64,000 nt of DNA from Paenibacillus oleatilyticus (GTDB lineage Bacteria > Bacillota > Bacilli > Paenibacillales > NBRC-103111), in contig NZ_JAHNZO010000038.1 of the NCBI RefSeq assembly GCF_018998565.1, positions 1-64,000 of the forward strand. The letters are read 5' to 3'. Within the stretch, counting starts at the first letter, position 1, and each line of letters begins with the position of its first letter. The position numbers and the translations under genes are program-made. Below, piece after piece: positions 32,038 to 39,807 of this stretch. Under the pieces are notes generated by a model. It worked only from the letters and a program-made list of their open reading frames with translations, made no database searches and was not told the origin of the DNA.

Positions 32038-32721
32038 TTATCCCTTATGAGGGGCCCCGATGTAGTCCTCAATGGCCGTCTGATTCCTGTCCTCGAATGG
32101 ACCCGTGTCCTCCATACGAATTTCAAAAAGCTTCTTCAGCAGCTCCGTCGGCTTTTCGTGTGCTACGAGCTGGTCGATGATTCGAGCTTGCTTCTTCGTC
32201 AAAGCTTGCCCGTGCCAGTTCGTAACGATCTTAACGAGGCATTTTGCGATGTGTTCACGTTCTTGCTGTTTCGCCGCCGCCGCCCGTTCGGCCTCAATAC
32301 GTTTGTGATGCTCCGCCCAATCTTGTTCGTCATACCAGAAATACGGCCCGTATCGCCGTTCCCATTCTTCGATCCAGCGTTGGAGCTCCGATTCGTCCGT
32401 TTGGATTCGATCATGACACTCTCCGCTGAGCCGCATACCGTTTGTTTTCACTCCGCGTCCGCTTCGACCACGGGGCATGACGTGATGGGTGGTTTCTCCT
32501 GGCCGTCCGCAGCCGCATTGACAAAGGCCGTCGGACTCGGCAATTAATTCTTTAACAACCTTCGAAGGAAATTCATTCCGATCCGCTGCCGACGGACGGC
32601 TGTGATGGTGTAAAAATAGATTTTGTTTCCATTCTGGAAGGGGCTTCTTTTCCTTTTTTCGCTGAAGGCTATTGAATGATTTTTTCACTTTCGGTTTACG
32701 TTCTGGTTTTGGAATTATCAC
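32038..32721 (-). CDS. HNH-type phage protein
   Basis: A 227-residue protein with a basic N-terminus (K-P-E-R-K-P-K-V-K-K) and an HNH-like core at about 60-110: C-Q-C-G-C-G-R-P-G, T-T-H-H-V-M-P-R-G-R-S-G and a L-S-G-E-C-H-D-R-I segment. The C-terminal half is helical and ends with an F-E-D-R-N-Q-T-A stretch. Likely a recombination or nicking nuclease of the early region; free-standing mobile HNH is an alternative. Confidence 0.7.
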   Translation of the reverse strand: MIIPKPERKPKVKKSFNSLQRKKEKKPLPEWKQNLFLHHHSRPSAADRNEFPSKVVKELIAESDGLCQCGCGRPGETTHHVMPRGRSGRGVKTNGMRLSGECHDRIQTDESELQRWIEEWERRYGPYFWYDEQDWAEHHKRIEAERAAAAKQQEREHIAKCLVKIVTNWHGQALTKKQARIIDQLVAHEKPTELLKKLFEIRMEDTGPFEDRNQTAIEDYIGAPHKG

Positions 32722-32750
32722 ATCCCATACCCCCTAAAGCTTTTGGCCTC

Positions 32751-33269
32751 CTAGATACACCAAATTTTATTTACGACGGGCAACCAATCTACTGGAACAA
32801 GGCCTGACTTCACTACCTCGGCGTGTACGTCCAATGCTTCCAGTGATATACTTTTGCAGCCTCGAACCCCATCTTCCCGGCGGTCCCAGAAAGTTTTGAA
32901 TGTTGGATACGGAAGCAGGTAGATCGTGTTTACTTGCACTAATTCAATGAGTACAAAGGCAATGCCGCCCAATAAATGACACTTCGCAAGATATTCAACT
33001 TGATGATCGGAAATGTTATCTAGGTCAAACCTTGGCGCTTTCTTCACTTGCTTTGCTTCGAAAACCACTGATCTGCCACCGCTCAACGTACCGTCAAAAT
33101 CAACTGTAGACGGTTTTTCGTAGAATCCCGACAACTTACCTTTTACGTTTTTAACTACACGTACCGGAGTCGGACGCTTATTTACGATTGCCAATCCTTC
33201 AGTTTCATAAGCGCTATTGCTGCGCTCTATAAGTGCTTCAAAATCCATTCCTCTGTTGGCATGTGTCAA
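32751..33269 (-). CDS. recU: RecU-like Holliday junction resolvase
   Basis: A 172-residue resolvase. It has the RecU pattern N-R-G-M-x-F-E-x-L-I near the N-terminus, K-R-P-T-P-V, G-F-Y-E-K-P-S-T-V-D-F-D-G with the acidic metal ligand, and V-F-E-A-K-Q. It resolves recombination or packaging intermediates. I chose a TTG start at 33269 because GGAG lies nine bases before it and it overlaps the upstream stop as TTGA; translation to 33290 is possible. Confidence 0.85.
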   Translation of the reverse strand: MTHANRGMDFEALIERSNSAYETEGLAIVNKRPTPVRVVKNVKGKLSGFYEKPSTVDFDGTLSGGRSVVFEAKQVKKAPRFDLDNISDHQVEYLAKCHLLGGIAFVLIELVQVNTIYLLPYPTFKTFWDRREDGVRGCKSISLEALDVHAEVVKSGLVPVDWLPVVNKIWCI

Positions 33270-33487
33270 GCCCTCATTCTCCTTCCCCAAGCCCCTCCAG
33301 GACGCTTAGTAATAGCTCCGAGTCGACTACGATCCATTGCTAATATAGCTACCTCGTCGGGGTCGCGATTAAATGCTACTGCGATATCCGCGATGCTTAA
33401 CCCATCTGCCCAAGCCCGATCAAATTCTATTACCTCAGCTTCTTGCCAATCGAAATCCAAATCTTCGCAAGCGATATAAACGCTCAT
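33266..33487 (-). CDS. Small HTH-like protein
   Basis: A 73-residue protein with a predicted helix-turn-helix (W-A-D-G-L-S-I-A-D-I-A-V-A-F-N-R-D-P-D-E-V-A-I-L). It lies between a zinc-finger-like gene and recU with short overlaps. A regulatory or DNA-binding role is inferred from this motif only. Confidence 0.6.
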   Translation of the reverse strand: MSVYIACEDLDFDWQEAEVIEFDRAWADGLSIADIAVAFNRDPDEVAILAMDRSRLGAITKRPGGAWGRRMRA

Positions 33488-33678
33488 TTCATCCCACCTT
33501 CTTGGCTCCAGCCAATAACCGAGCTTTGGCCGGGATGATAATCAGGATGATCCTCTGGCAACTCCGGTACCGAGCATAAAGGACAAGGCAAGACACTTAA
33601 TACCCATTGTTTGGTGCTGGTCAATATAACCCGGCGTTCGTCGCACAATTTGCATGTTTTTTCTCTTTGGACGTTCAT
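33484..33678 (-). CDS. Small zinc-ribbon protein
   Basis: A 64-residue protein with two Cys pairs (C-K-L-C and C-P-L-C) spaced for one zinc ribbon. It overlaps the end of the dnaC-like gene by four bases. Function unknown. Confidence 0.6.
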   Translation of the reverse strand: MNVQREKTCKLCDERRVILTSTKQWVLSVLPCPLCSVPELPEDHPDYHPGQSSVIGWSQEGGMK

Positions 33679-34712
33679 GTTTCATCCCTTTCGATACGCA
33701 TGAAACGATGATCGAATACTTTCACAGGGTCCAACCCTTGCTCGCGTTCTTCCCTCGTCAATCGGAACCAAACAAGCCGATCTTGCTTCATATCGCTTGG
33801 GTGTTTGCATCGATCAATCATCCTACCGGCAAAGCTTCGATCTAGGCTCATGAGTTCCGCAGGTGACCACTCCGTACTGAAGACTGTCGGCAAATCAAGC
33901 TGGCTACGGTGATTTATGATGTCCCACGAAGCATCGGCTTCCCAATCAGCTATATCGCGATTACCGTTCTTGTCTCGTTTTTTCGTTTTAAACAAATCGT
34001 CCCAAAGCAGCACGCCCCGGAATTCCCTTAATCGCTGATATAGACCCCCGTCTTCGAATCCGTTATTTTTGATCCGGTTAAACTCTTCCCTGTGCTGGAA
34101 GTACAATACCGGCACCTTTCGGGAAAGCAGAGCATTTCCAATCGCAAAAATCAAGGTCGTTTTTCCTGCGCCCGGTTCGCCACATAAAAGCAGGCCGTTT
34201 TCCTTGGTTCGCTTTTTATCGCGAATTCTGGAGAAGTAATCTTTGACTGCCAATTCGACGTACTGTTTGCTCGTTCTAAGAGCTGTGGCGAACAAGTGGT
34301 GTTTACCCTCTGTCTTGTAATCACCGAAGCTTAGGCGCTGAAATTCTTCTGCAATTCCGCTGCTTTTCAGCCTTTTTTTTGCTGCCTTCCATTCTGTGCA
34401 TTCGCAAACGACATCTACCCACTGTTCTTGTGGAATGTCTTGGTATCCAATGACAGCGTTATTTGGACCATGGATCGGGCGGCGAACTACAGCTTGTTTT
34501 CCTGTGTCGGGGTCGATAACAGGAATCAGTTTCGATTGCGGCTCATCCTTGCATTTTTCACATTCGTATTGCTTAATGGCCGATACCGAAGCTATCGAAT
34601 TGTTCCTCGGTGATCCTTCTGCCGCCCGTCTTGCTCGTGCCTTTGCCTCCTCCAGCCATTTGATGAATTTGGTCCCCTTGATAGCTTCCCCCAGGCTTTC
34701 CAATGCCGTCAC
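33675..34712 (-). CDS. DnaC-like helicase loader ATPase
   Basis: A 345-residue AAA+ protein of the DnaC/DnaI type that loads replicative helicase for phage DNA replication. Walker A G-E-P-G-A-G-K-T-T is near residue 190 and Walker B V-L-L-W-D-D-L-F near 238; a C-E-K-C/C-E-C zinc site is at the N-terminus. I prefer a GTG at 34712, with AGGAAGG upstream; in this case the first 46 codons lie within the DnaD-like gene. Confidence 0.85.
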   Translation of the reverse strand: MTALESLGEAIKGTKFIKWLEEAKARARRAAEGSPRNNSIASVSAIKQYECEKCKDEPQSKLIPVIDPDTGKQAVVRRPIHGPNNAVIGYQDIPQEQWVDVVCECTEWKAAKKRLKSSGIAEEFQRLSFGDYKTEGKHHLFATALRTSKQYVELAVKDYFSRIRDKKRTKENGLLLCGEPGAGKTTLIFAIGNALLSRKVPVLYFQHREEFNRIKNNGFEDGGLYQRLREFRGVLLWDDLFKTKKRDKNGNRDIADWEADASWDIINHRSQLDLPTVFSTEWSPAELMSLDRSFAGRMIDRCKHPSDMKQDRLVWFRLTREEREQGLDPVKVFDHRFMRIERDET

Positions 34713-35508
34713 CGCCCTTCCTCTCAAGGTTCATCTTCATTGCCAATTCGGTGAATTTGCTCCGCAGTTTAGATGCGCTAAGTATATTGGTTTGCCAAAA
34801 TTCATGTGCAGTTGCCCAATCAATAACGTCCCGAATTAACTCCTTCTTCACGTCATCCAGCTCAAGCAGCTTCCTGCAATCATCTGCCCACGCTTGGAGA
34901 TTAGCTCGTTTTACTAGGTGCCCGACTCCTGAAACTTCCGCGTGCTCCATGATTTTTTGATGCAAATATACAGCCATTCTGTAAGGGGTCGAATCCTCGG
35001 CATACGTTTTTTTGTGCCGAGTCCTGATGTTATTTTTTTCTTCTTGTTCTTTTTCTTCTTCTTTTTCTTCTTCTTTTTCTTCTTCTTTTTCTTCCCCCGA
35101 GTCTATGGGCACGGTATTGATACCGTATCCATACCGTTTACATAGGTCATGAAAATGGTCTATAAACCCTTTGTGTTTGACGGATTCAAGCTCTCTTACA
35201 ATGCACGCTTTTACCTTGGGACTATTAATGAAATTGTATTTCAACCAGTTAGGGAGCATTAGTTCTTGAGTTTCCTCGCAGTAAATTATCTTTCGGTAAT
35301 TTATGAATCGATCGAGCAACTTATCTACGGTATCCCGGTTGTATCCGGTCTCCATTTCGATCACTCTTTTTGGAAGCTCATAAATTCCGCACTGCGTTGT
35401 CTTACTGTTTGTCATAAGGTAAATGTAGAAGTACTTTTCCTCCGGTGTTAAGCCGAGAACAAAACCATCTTGCCAAAAACTGGTTTGCACTTGTCTGTAG
35501 GTAGCCAA
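34573..35508 (-). CDS. Replisome organizer, DnaD-like
   Basis: A 311-residue primosome initiator. The N-terminal 120 residues have the phage replisome organizer winged-helix pattern (A-T-Y-R-Q-V-Q-T-S-F-W-x-D; L-T-P-E-E-K-Y-F-Y-I-Y-L; T-G-Y-N-R-D-T-V). A Glu/Lys repeat separates it from a C-terminal DnaD-type domain. TTG at 35508 follows GAGGTGA by five bases. Such genes often carry the phage origin, and the neighbour is the helicase loader. Confidence 0.8.
   Translation of the reverse strand: MATYRQVQTSFWQDGFVLGLTPEEKYFYIYLMTNSKTTQCGIYELPKRVIEMETGYNRDTVDKLLDRFINYRKIIYCEETQELMLPNWLKYNFINSPKVKACIVRELESVKHKGFIDHFHDLCKRYGYGINTVPIDSGEEKEEEKEEEKEEEKEQEEKNNIRTRHKKTYAEDSTPYRMAVYLHQKIMEHAEVSGVGHLVKRANLQAWADDCRKLLELDDVKKELIRDVIDWATAHEFWQTNILSASKLRSKFTELAMKMNLERKGGDGIGKPGGSYQGDQIHQMAGGGKGTSKTGGRRITEEQFDSFGIGH
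35034..35094. repeat. Simple tandem repeat in the DnaD-like gene
   Basis: About four copies of a 12-bp unit (TTCTTCTTTTTC on the plus strand) encode E-E-K-E repeats of the linker. Because the unit is a multiple of three, changes in copy number preserve the frame. It could arise by slippage and may be part of an origin or only a flexible linker. Confidence 0.7.
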
Positions 35509-35513
35509 ATTTA

Positions 35514-35813
35514 TCACCTCACCGGATCATATACATACCTTCTGCCTTGCCAAAGGATCACACTGGGTACTTCCTTGTGCTTCTTCAGCACTTCAACCTC
35601 TGATAGACTTGCCTCCCCGATGAGCTTTATTGCTCTGGCAGAGCCATAAATCCGTTCTACCAATCCTCGCGCCTCAAGGATATCCAAATATCTATGCACA
35701 TTTGAGGTTGATCTTAAGCCGACTGCATACGCAATTTCACGCACGGTCGGAGAGAAGCCCTTTTCCTTGTAATGTCTTGCGATGAAATCAATAATGGCTT
35801 GATGCTTACCCAA
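35514..35813 (-). CDS. LexA-type DNA-binding domain without peptidase
   Basis: A 99-residue protein that matches the N-terminal winged helix of LexA (I-I-D-F-I-A-R-H-Y-K-E-K-G-F-S-P-T-V-R-E and S-T-S-N-V-H-R-Y-L-D-x-L). It lacks the S24 autoprotease half, so it cannot be cleaved in the SOS response as LexA is. TTG at 35813 follows AAAGGGTGA. It may regulate phage or host damage genes. Confidence 0.75.
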   Translation of the reverse strand: MGKHQAIIDFIARHYKEKGFSPTVREIAYAVGLRSTSNVHRYLDILEARGLVERIYGSARAIKLIGEASLSEVEVLKKHKEVPSVILWQGRRYVYDPVR

Positions 35814-35833
35814 AACATTCACCCTTTCGTCGT

Positions 35834-36826
35834 TTAATTAATGCCCATTAAATGAGCTATTGTTTTACACAGAGGGGCCTTATTCTTTTCATTGATATCT
35901 GCAGGAAGCTGAATGTTATATTCAGCAGCCAATGCCCTCATATCCGACTCTTCCAGCGCCATTAGCTCATCGAATGTAGATGGCCTGGTAACCGTCTTAA
36001 TAGGCTCGACATGATCCGGCAGCTTGTGGAGTATATCCGCTACCTCGCCCGCCTCGGCTTTGGTCAAATTTGCCGGGTCATTTGCAATCCTGCCCTCGGT
36101 TTGCGCCTGATAGTATGACCGCAGTTTTGTTTCCAGTTTGAAGCCCTTGATCTTTCCTAAGGAAACCAACTGCTCATAATCAAGTTGGTCTACAAGATCG
36201 TCCTTCATCCTGCTTGCTTGACGTTTTTTGCGAGGTTGCATATGCTCGCCCAGCTCCGCGCCAGATACAAAGTCATCATCCAAAATACCAAGGTACGCGT
36301 CAGCTCCGACGCCAAGGATCGACGTGGACCGCTTAAGCCCCTTAGACAGCATCCCCTTGCGTGCTGATCCCTTTTCAATGGATTCATGGTCCGTCGGGAT
36401 TGGCGGCACCGAATGGACTGTTACCCATTCCCATTGATTAGTTTCTTCTGAAAGCCGCCGGTAGCCTATCAGCAACTCAATATCGCCGCTATAGACGTAC
36501 TTGGTGCGGCTATTGGACGTTATCCCTTCTTCCACTGCCTCATTCGTAACTTTCCACGTCCAGTTCGTTGGACCGAAAACATAATTCATGCGGTCGACAT
36601 GGGCCTGATAGGAATATCCTGTTGAATCATAGCTCCTGCCGATGTCCGCACCTCTGGCCCTTTGAATTGATCCTTCATCAAGTGGCATCCGCAGCAGAGG
36701 CATGAGCTTATCTACATCAGCTGGAGAAAAAGGAGCTACAAGGGGTATTGTGACGCCAAACTCCTGTGCTGCTGCTTGCATTCGTTTATAGTCTTCAATC
36801 ATGCGTTCCGCAGAATTAATTTTCAT
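35834..36826 (-). CDS. Rad52-like single-strand annealing protein with C-terminal SAP/HeH-type segment
   Basis: A 330-residue recombinase. Residues 55-200 fit the Rad52/22 family: Y-S-Y-Q-A-H-V-D-R-M-N-Y-V-F-G-P-T-N-W, then G-D-I-E-L-L-I-G-Y and E-K-G-S-A-R-K-G-M-L-S-K-G-L-K-R (each longer in the protein). The last 45 residues form a small helical end (F-D-E-L-M-A-L ... L-P-A-D-I-N-E-K-N-K-A-P-L-C-K) resembling HeH/SAP DNA-binding motifs. It pairs with RecU and HNH genes in this early region. GGAGGG precedes the ATG. Confidence 0.8.
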   Translation of the reverse strand: MKINSAERMIEDYKRMQAAAQEFGVTIPLVAPFSPADVDKLMPLLRMPLDEGSIQRARGADIGRSYDSTGYSYQAHVDRMNYVFGPTNWTWKVTNEAVEEGITSNSRTKYVYSGDIELLIGYRRLSEETNQWEWVTVHSVPPIPTDHESIEKGSARKGMLSKGLKRSTSILGVGADAYLGILDDDFVSGAELGEHMQPRKKRQASRMKDDLVDQLDYEQLVSLGKIKGFKLETKLRSYYQAQTEGRIANDPANLTKAEAGEVADILHKLPDHVEPIKTVTRPSTFDELMALEESDMRALAAEYNIQLPADINEKNKAPLCKTIAHLMGIN

Positions 36827-36854
36827 TCACAAGCCCTCCATATTTAGTTATAAT
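36826..36854 (+). promoter_or_regulatory. Promoter of a candidate small RNA
   Basis: TTCACA (36826-36831) and a perfect TATAAT (36849-36854) at 17-bp spacing, on the plus strand against the early operon. The -35 box overlaps the start codon of the Rad52-like gene. Confidence 0.65.
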
Positions 36855-36856
36855 GG

Positions 36857-36944
36857 GGGCAAGAGCACCGATTTAGCGGATCGATGCCTTGCCAAAAGTC
36901 TAGCGATATTTCTTTGGAAGCCAGCCTTAGCGGGGCTGGTTTTT
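36857..36944 (+). ncRNA. Candidate small antisense RNA
   Basis: About 85 bases between the promoter and a CCAGCC/GGCTGG hairpin followed by five T residues (36921-36944). Its 5' part folds into a hairpin closed by GGCAAG/CTTGCC (36858-36893). It is antisense to the mRNA segment between the 45-residue membrane protein and the Rad52-like gene, so it could control either as a cis-antisense RNA. No ORF lies in it. Confidence 0.55.
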
Positions 36945-36964
36945 CCCTGTTGTTCCCACGATCT

Positions 36965-37102
36965 TCAATTCCCCATCACCATCCAAACCAAGTAAGCAAT
37001 GCCGCAATACGCTATTCCAAAAAGCGGAAAGGCGACAAATACTATCAAGAAATCTTCAAGCGTTGCCTCTTTCAAGAGTTCCTTGATCTCTGTCAGCGAC
37101 AA
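36965..37102 (-). CDS. Small membrane protein beside the candidate small RNA
   Basis: A 45-residue protein: an amphipathic start (M-S-L-T-E-I-K-E-L-L-K-E) and one long hydrophobic helix (F-L-I-V-F-V-A-F-P-L-F-G-I-A-Y) extending to M-V-M-G-N. TTG start with a GGAGGG site seven bases before it, located inside the upstream gene. Length and composition recall type I toxins, and a convergent RNA lies next to its end, but a harmless membrane accessory is equally possible. Confidence 0.55.
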   Translation of the reverse strand: MSLTEIKELLKEATLEDFLIVFVAFPLFGIAYCGIAYLVWMVMGN

Positions 37103-37283
37103 ATTGTTCGCCCTCCAATCCTTCAATATGATTGTGAATATCATCAATCAATGAAGGCATCCGCGGAGCTTCGTTATAAAGCCATACAGAAATATCAGCT
37201 AATACACCGGCCGGACTGCCACTTGTGATGCGTCCTAAATTTTCGACGATTTGTCGAAGCTCGTTCAGCTCCTTGCAGTTCAC
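37056..37283 (-). CDS. Small hypothetical protein
   Basis: A 75-residue helical, acidic protein (C-K-E-L-N-E-L-R-Q-I-V-E-N-L). It begins at GTG immediately after the upstream stop, with GGAGGG upstream. It overlaps the start of the small membrane protein. No function assigned. Confidence 0.5.
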   Translation of the reverse strand: MNCKELNELRQIVENLGRITSGSPAGVLADISVWLYNEAPRMPSLIDDIHNHIEGLEGEQFVADRDQGTLERGNA

Positions 37284-37456
37284 TGCGCCTCCCTCCGTTC
37301 AATTCCGAAATGCCGGAGTGCGCACTCTTTCTCGAAAAACATCAGCCCATTTAAATCCGTATAATAAGAATCTCCGCGATAAATCCCCTCGCCACAACCA
37401 CAGGCGCAAAGATCAACAAGTTCAGCATCCTTTAGTTCGCCAGTGAATCTATCCAT
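37280..37456 (-). CDS. Small Cys-containing hypothetical protein
   Basis: A 58-residue ORF with a C-A-C-G-C-G cluster, D-S-Y-Y and a C-terminal C-A-L-R-H-F segment. It resembles the small zinc proteins in phage operons that contain a first C-x-C. Its ATG lies directly at the stop of the ORF6C-like gene. Confidence 0.55.
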   Translation of the reverse strand: MDRFTGELKDAELVDLCACGCGEGIYRGDSYYTDLNGLMFFEKECALRHFGIERREAQ

Positions 37457-37920
37457 TAGATGTAGTCCTCTGGATGGAAATTCTGAACAAACTCTAAAGC
37501 GTCGGAAAAATCCATCCTTCGAATATGGGAGTACTTCGCAACACTGAAATGGTCCTTAAGCTTGCTCCAGATCATGCGACGGTGTCGCCCAACCATTACG
37601 TTAAATTTTTCATCCGAATCCTTAAAACGATCCTTGGTCAGTTCATTTGATTTCGTGCGCACAGCGTATTGAAGTTGAAAGCACTCGGCATCAGTCAAGG
37701 TGATGCTGTCTCGCACTTCTTGAACCATGATTTGCATTTCTTCGACTTGCTCTTGCGTTTTCTCCGCTTGCTCCTGTGCTTTCTCGGCTTTTTCAGTTAC
37801 ATCTGAATGCACACGCCTGATGCCTTCGATCAAGGCTCGAATAGATGCGCCTTGAGATTCAGTCATTTGCATTTGTTTTTCGACGATGGACAGAAAATCG
37901 GGTTGTTCAGCTAATGACAT
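37456..37920 (-). CDS. ORF6C-domain protein
   Basis: A 154-residue protein with a coiled-coil N-terminal part (residues 35-75, K-A-E-K-A-Q-E-Q-A-E-K) and a C-terminal ORF6C-like domain (W-S-K-L-K-D-H-F-S-V-A-K-Y, then A-L-E-F-V). ORF6C occurs in phage antirepressors and early proteins. It overlaps the ParB-like gene by 14 bases. Confidence 0.7.
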   Translation of the reverse strand: MSLAEQPDFLSIVEKQMQMTESQGASIRALIEGIRRVHSDVTEKAEKAQEQAEKTQEQVEEMQIMVQEVRDSITLTDAECFQLQYAVRTKSNELTKDRFKDSDEKFNVMVGRHRRMIWSKLKDHFSVAKYSHIRRMDFSDALEFVQNFHPEDYI

Positions 37921-39082
37921 TCTTCTCTACCACCTTTCTGGCATTTATGGCTGGTCTTAATTGGTCAATTAAAGCTTGTAGCATGTCCAAACTTTCATTA
38001 AGACGCTTCTTTTCGCTGGAGCTTGCACTAGCTATTGCGCCAAGCATGAAAGATGTAATACCTACTTTTTGAAGAAATTGCTTTGTATGAATGCTGATTT
38101 GGATTGTATTGCTATCGGCCTCGAAACGAAGCTTTTTCATTTGAGCCTCTGCCATTTGTTCATCAAAATCGGCTGGCTGCTGGAGTTTCAGGGATTCCAG
38201 TTCTTCCTTCACGCGTTGGTACCCTGATTTAAGTTGTTCAGCCTTTAGTCGCTCGGACTCAAGATCGTCGCGCAATTTATTTTTCCAGTATTCATCACGC
38301 TGTTTAAGCCGGGACTCTGTTTCTTTTTCTTTTTGTTTAATAAATTGCGCTGTCTCTTCTTGGTGCCGTTCGACAGCGGCAGCTTGAATATCTGGAATTG
38401 CATCGCGCGGGATGGAATCACGGTACTTTTTTTCGATCTGAGCCTTTTCGTACTCGACCGCCTCGCGCATTATTCGCTCCGCCTCTTCCTTGGCAGTCTT
38501 GCCGATTTCATCTCCGAACGCATGATATAACTGGGTTTGTTCTTCCACCGTAAGAGAGGCCAACTTTTCAGCAAATGTCGTGCCCAGCTTTTTGGACTCA
38601 ACCAGTTTTTTCAATTCCGGGATAAGATCATTAAGCTTTATTAGCCGCTGGGTTGTTTTTTCGGACTCGCCAATCGCCTCAGCAATATCCTTAATCGAAC
38701 GGACATTTTGTCCATTTGTTTTTTGGTTTCCGCCGCGCTTGATTCCCCAACGTTCTTTTAATGTTGCCGCCAGCTTCGCCTTCTGGATCGCCGTTAGATG
38801 TCGCCTGTGTAAGTTGTCTTCCACAAGAAGGCGTTCCACATCTTCGACATCTTGGATGTCTTCAATAATGACCGGAACGGTTGTTAGCCCCAACTCCTTT
38901 GCCGCTCTTAAGCGTTGGTGCCCGCATATAACTTGAAAATCAGTCGTGATTCGGAGTGGATCGCGGATGCCGTTTTCTCGAACGTCGTTCAAGAAAGATT
39001 CCCAATCGTCACCAGAAAGATCATCAAAATAAAGATTGTTGCTCGGATGCGGACGAAGCTTTTCAATTGATATTCCGCTCAA
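37907..39082 (-). CDS. ParB/Spo0J-like nuclease-domain protein
   Basis: A 391-residue protein. The N-terminal 110 residues carry the ParB/Srx domain with C-G-H-Q-R-L-R-A-A-K-E-L, followed by an HTH (I-K-D-I-A-E-A-I-G-E-S-E-K-T-T-Q-R). Residues 195-320 are a charged coiled coil. ParB-like genes in integrated phages may act in replication control or chromosome partition of a plasmid stage. It starts with TTG after AAAGGAGATT. No parA partner is present. Confidence 0.75.
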   Translation of the reverse strand: MSGISIEKLRPHPSNNLYFDDLSGDDWESFLNDVRENGIRDPLRITTDFQVICGHQRLRAAKELGLTTVPVIIEDIQDVEDVERLLVEDNLHRRHLTAIQKAKLAATLKERWGIKRGGNQKTNGQNVRSIKDIAEAIGESEKTTQRLIKLNDLIPELKKLVESKKLGTTFAEKLASLTVEEQTQLYHAFGDEIGKTAKEEAERIMREAVEYEKAQIEKKYRDSIPRDAIPDIQAAAVERHQEETAQFIKQKEKETESRLKQRDEYWKNKLRDDLESERLKAEQLKSGYQRVKEELESLKLQQPADFDEQMAEAQMKKLRFEADSNTIQISIHTKQFLQKVGITSFMLGAIASASSSEKKRLNESLDMLQALIDQLRPAINARKVVEKNVIS

Positions 39083-39176
39083 TTTAAAATCTCCTTTCTA
39101 AAAAGGTTTTATCTCCTAAGTTGTCGAATATTGGTAGTTGTCCAGACTTACCAATCCAACGAAAGGAGGCTCAAAC

Positions 39177-39401
39177 ATGTCAAAACGTATTTCTGCAATT
39201 TACCAATCACACTGCCCGCAATTAGAAAAACAGCATAAAATTGAAATTGAATATGAAGAATTGTTTTTTGCTGGAAGCCTTAATCCAAGCTATAAGAAAA
39301 TGGGTTACAACTGTGACAGTTCAATCAATTGTAGTCACTTGGATTCCTATGGGCGATGTCCATTATTGATACAGGCTCCAAACGATCCTTTCGCATGCTA
39401 A
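39177..39401 (+). CDS. Small Cys-rich protein on the opposite strand
   Basis: A 74-residue protein with six or seven Cys (S-H-C-P-Q, Y-N-C-D, N-C-S-H, R-C-P-L, F-A-C). AAAGGAGG lies before the ATG at 39177. Its 3' end overlaps the minus-strand gene 39325-39789 by 77 bases, so both cannot be highly expressed without interference. A short inverted repeat ATTGGTA/TACCAAT (39130-39155) lies upstream and could be an operator. Function unknown. Confidence 0.65.
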   Translation: MSKRISAIYQSHCPQLEKQHKIEIEYEELFFAGSLNPSYKKMGYNCDSSINCSHLDSYGRCPLLIQAPNDPFAC

Positions 39402-39789
39402 ATCCAACGCCTGTAAGGATACTCAGCCTTTGGAAAGTAGGAAACCAGTCAAGAGAACATGTCTTATCCAACGCAAACTTACAATCAATGCATGGCTTTC
39501 CAAAGTCAGCCGTTTCCTTGTTTTTTGCATCCTCATAAAAACTGAATAGGTGTTTTGAGATGCAATGCAAGTCCTTCGTGTCCAAGTTGTTGCTTGAAAT
39601 CGCTGTTACCACAGCGGTTTCTTTTTTTCGTTCTTCCAAACCCCTCTCCTCCTTCCCCATCAGATTCAGATCAAGCGTTTTACTGGTCGCCAACTCTTCG
39701 ACAGCCTTTTTGATTTCCTCTCGCACAATCTCCCGAATGCGCTGTTCGTCGATTTCGTTCTGCACCTCTCCCTTTAAATGCTTGTCCAT
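39325..39789 (-). CDS. Hypothetical protein with helical start and Cys pair
   Basis: A 154-residue protein. It starts as a charged helix (Q-R-I-R-E-I-V-R-E-E-I-K-K-A-V-E-E-L) and ends with a domain containing C-I-D-C and a further Cys. The start at 39789 lacks a strong ribosome site. It follows the DUF771 gene and is convergent with the Cys-rich plus-strand gene. No function recognised. Confidence 0.5.
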   Translation of the reverse strand: MDKHLKGEVQNEIDEQRIREIVREEIKKAVEELATSKTLDLNLMGKEERGLEERKKETAVVTAISSNNLDTKDLHCISKHLFSFYEDAKNKETADFGKPCIDCKFALDKTCSLDWFPTFQRLSILTGVGFSMRKDRLEPVSIMDIAHRNPSDYN

Positions 39790-39807
39790 TATATTCACTG
39801 ATTCAGT

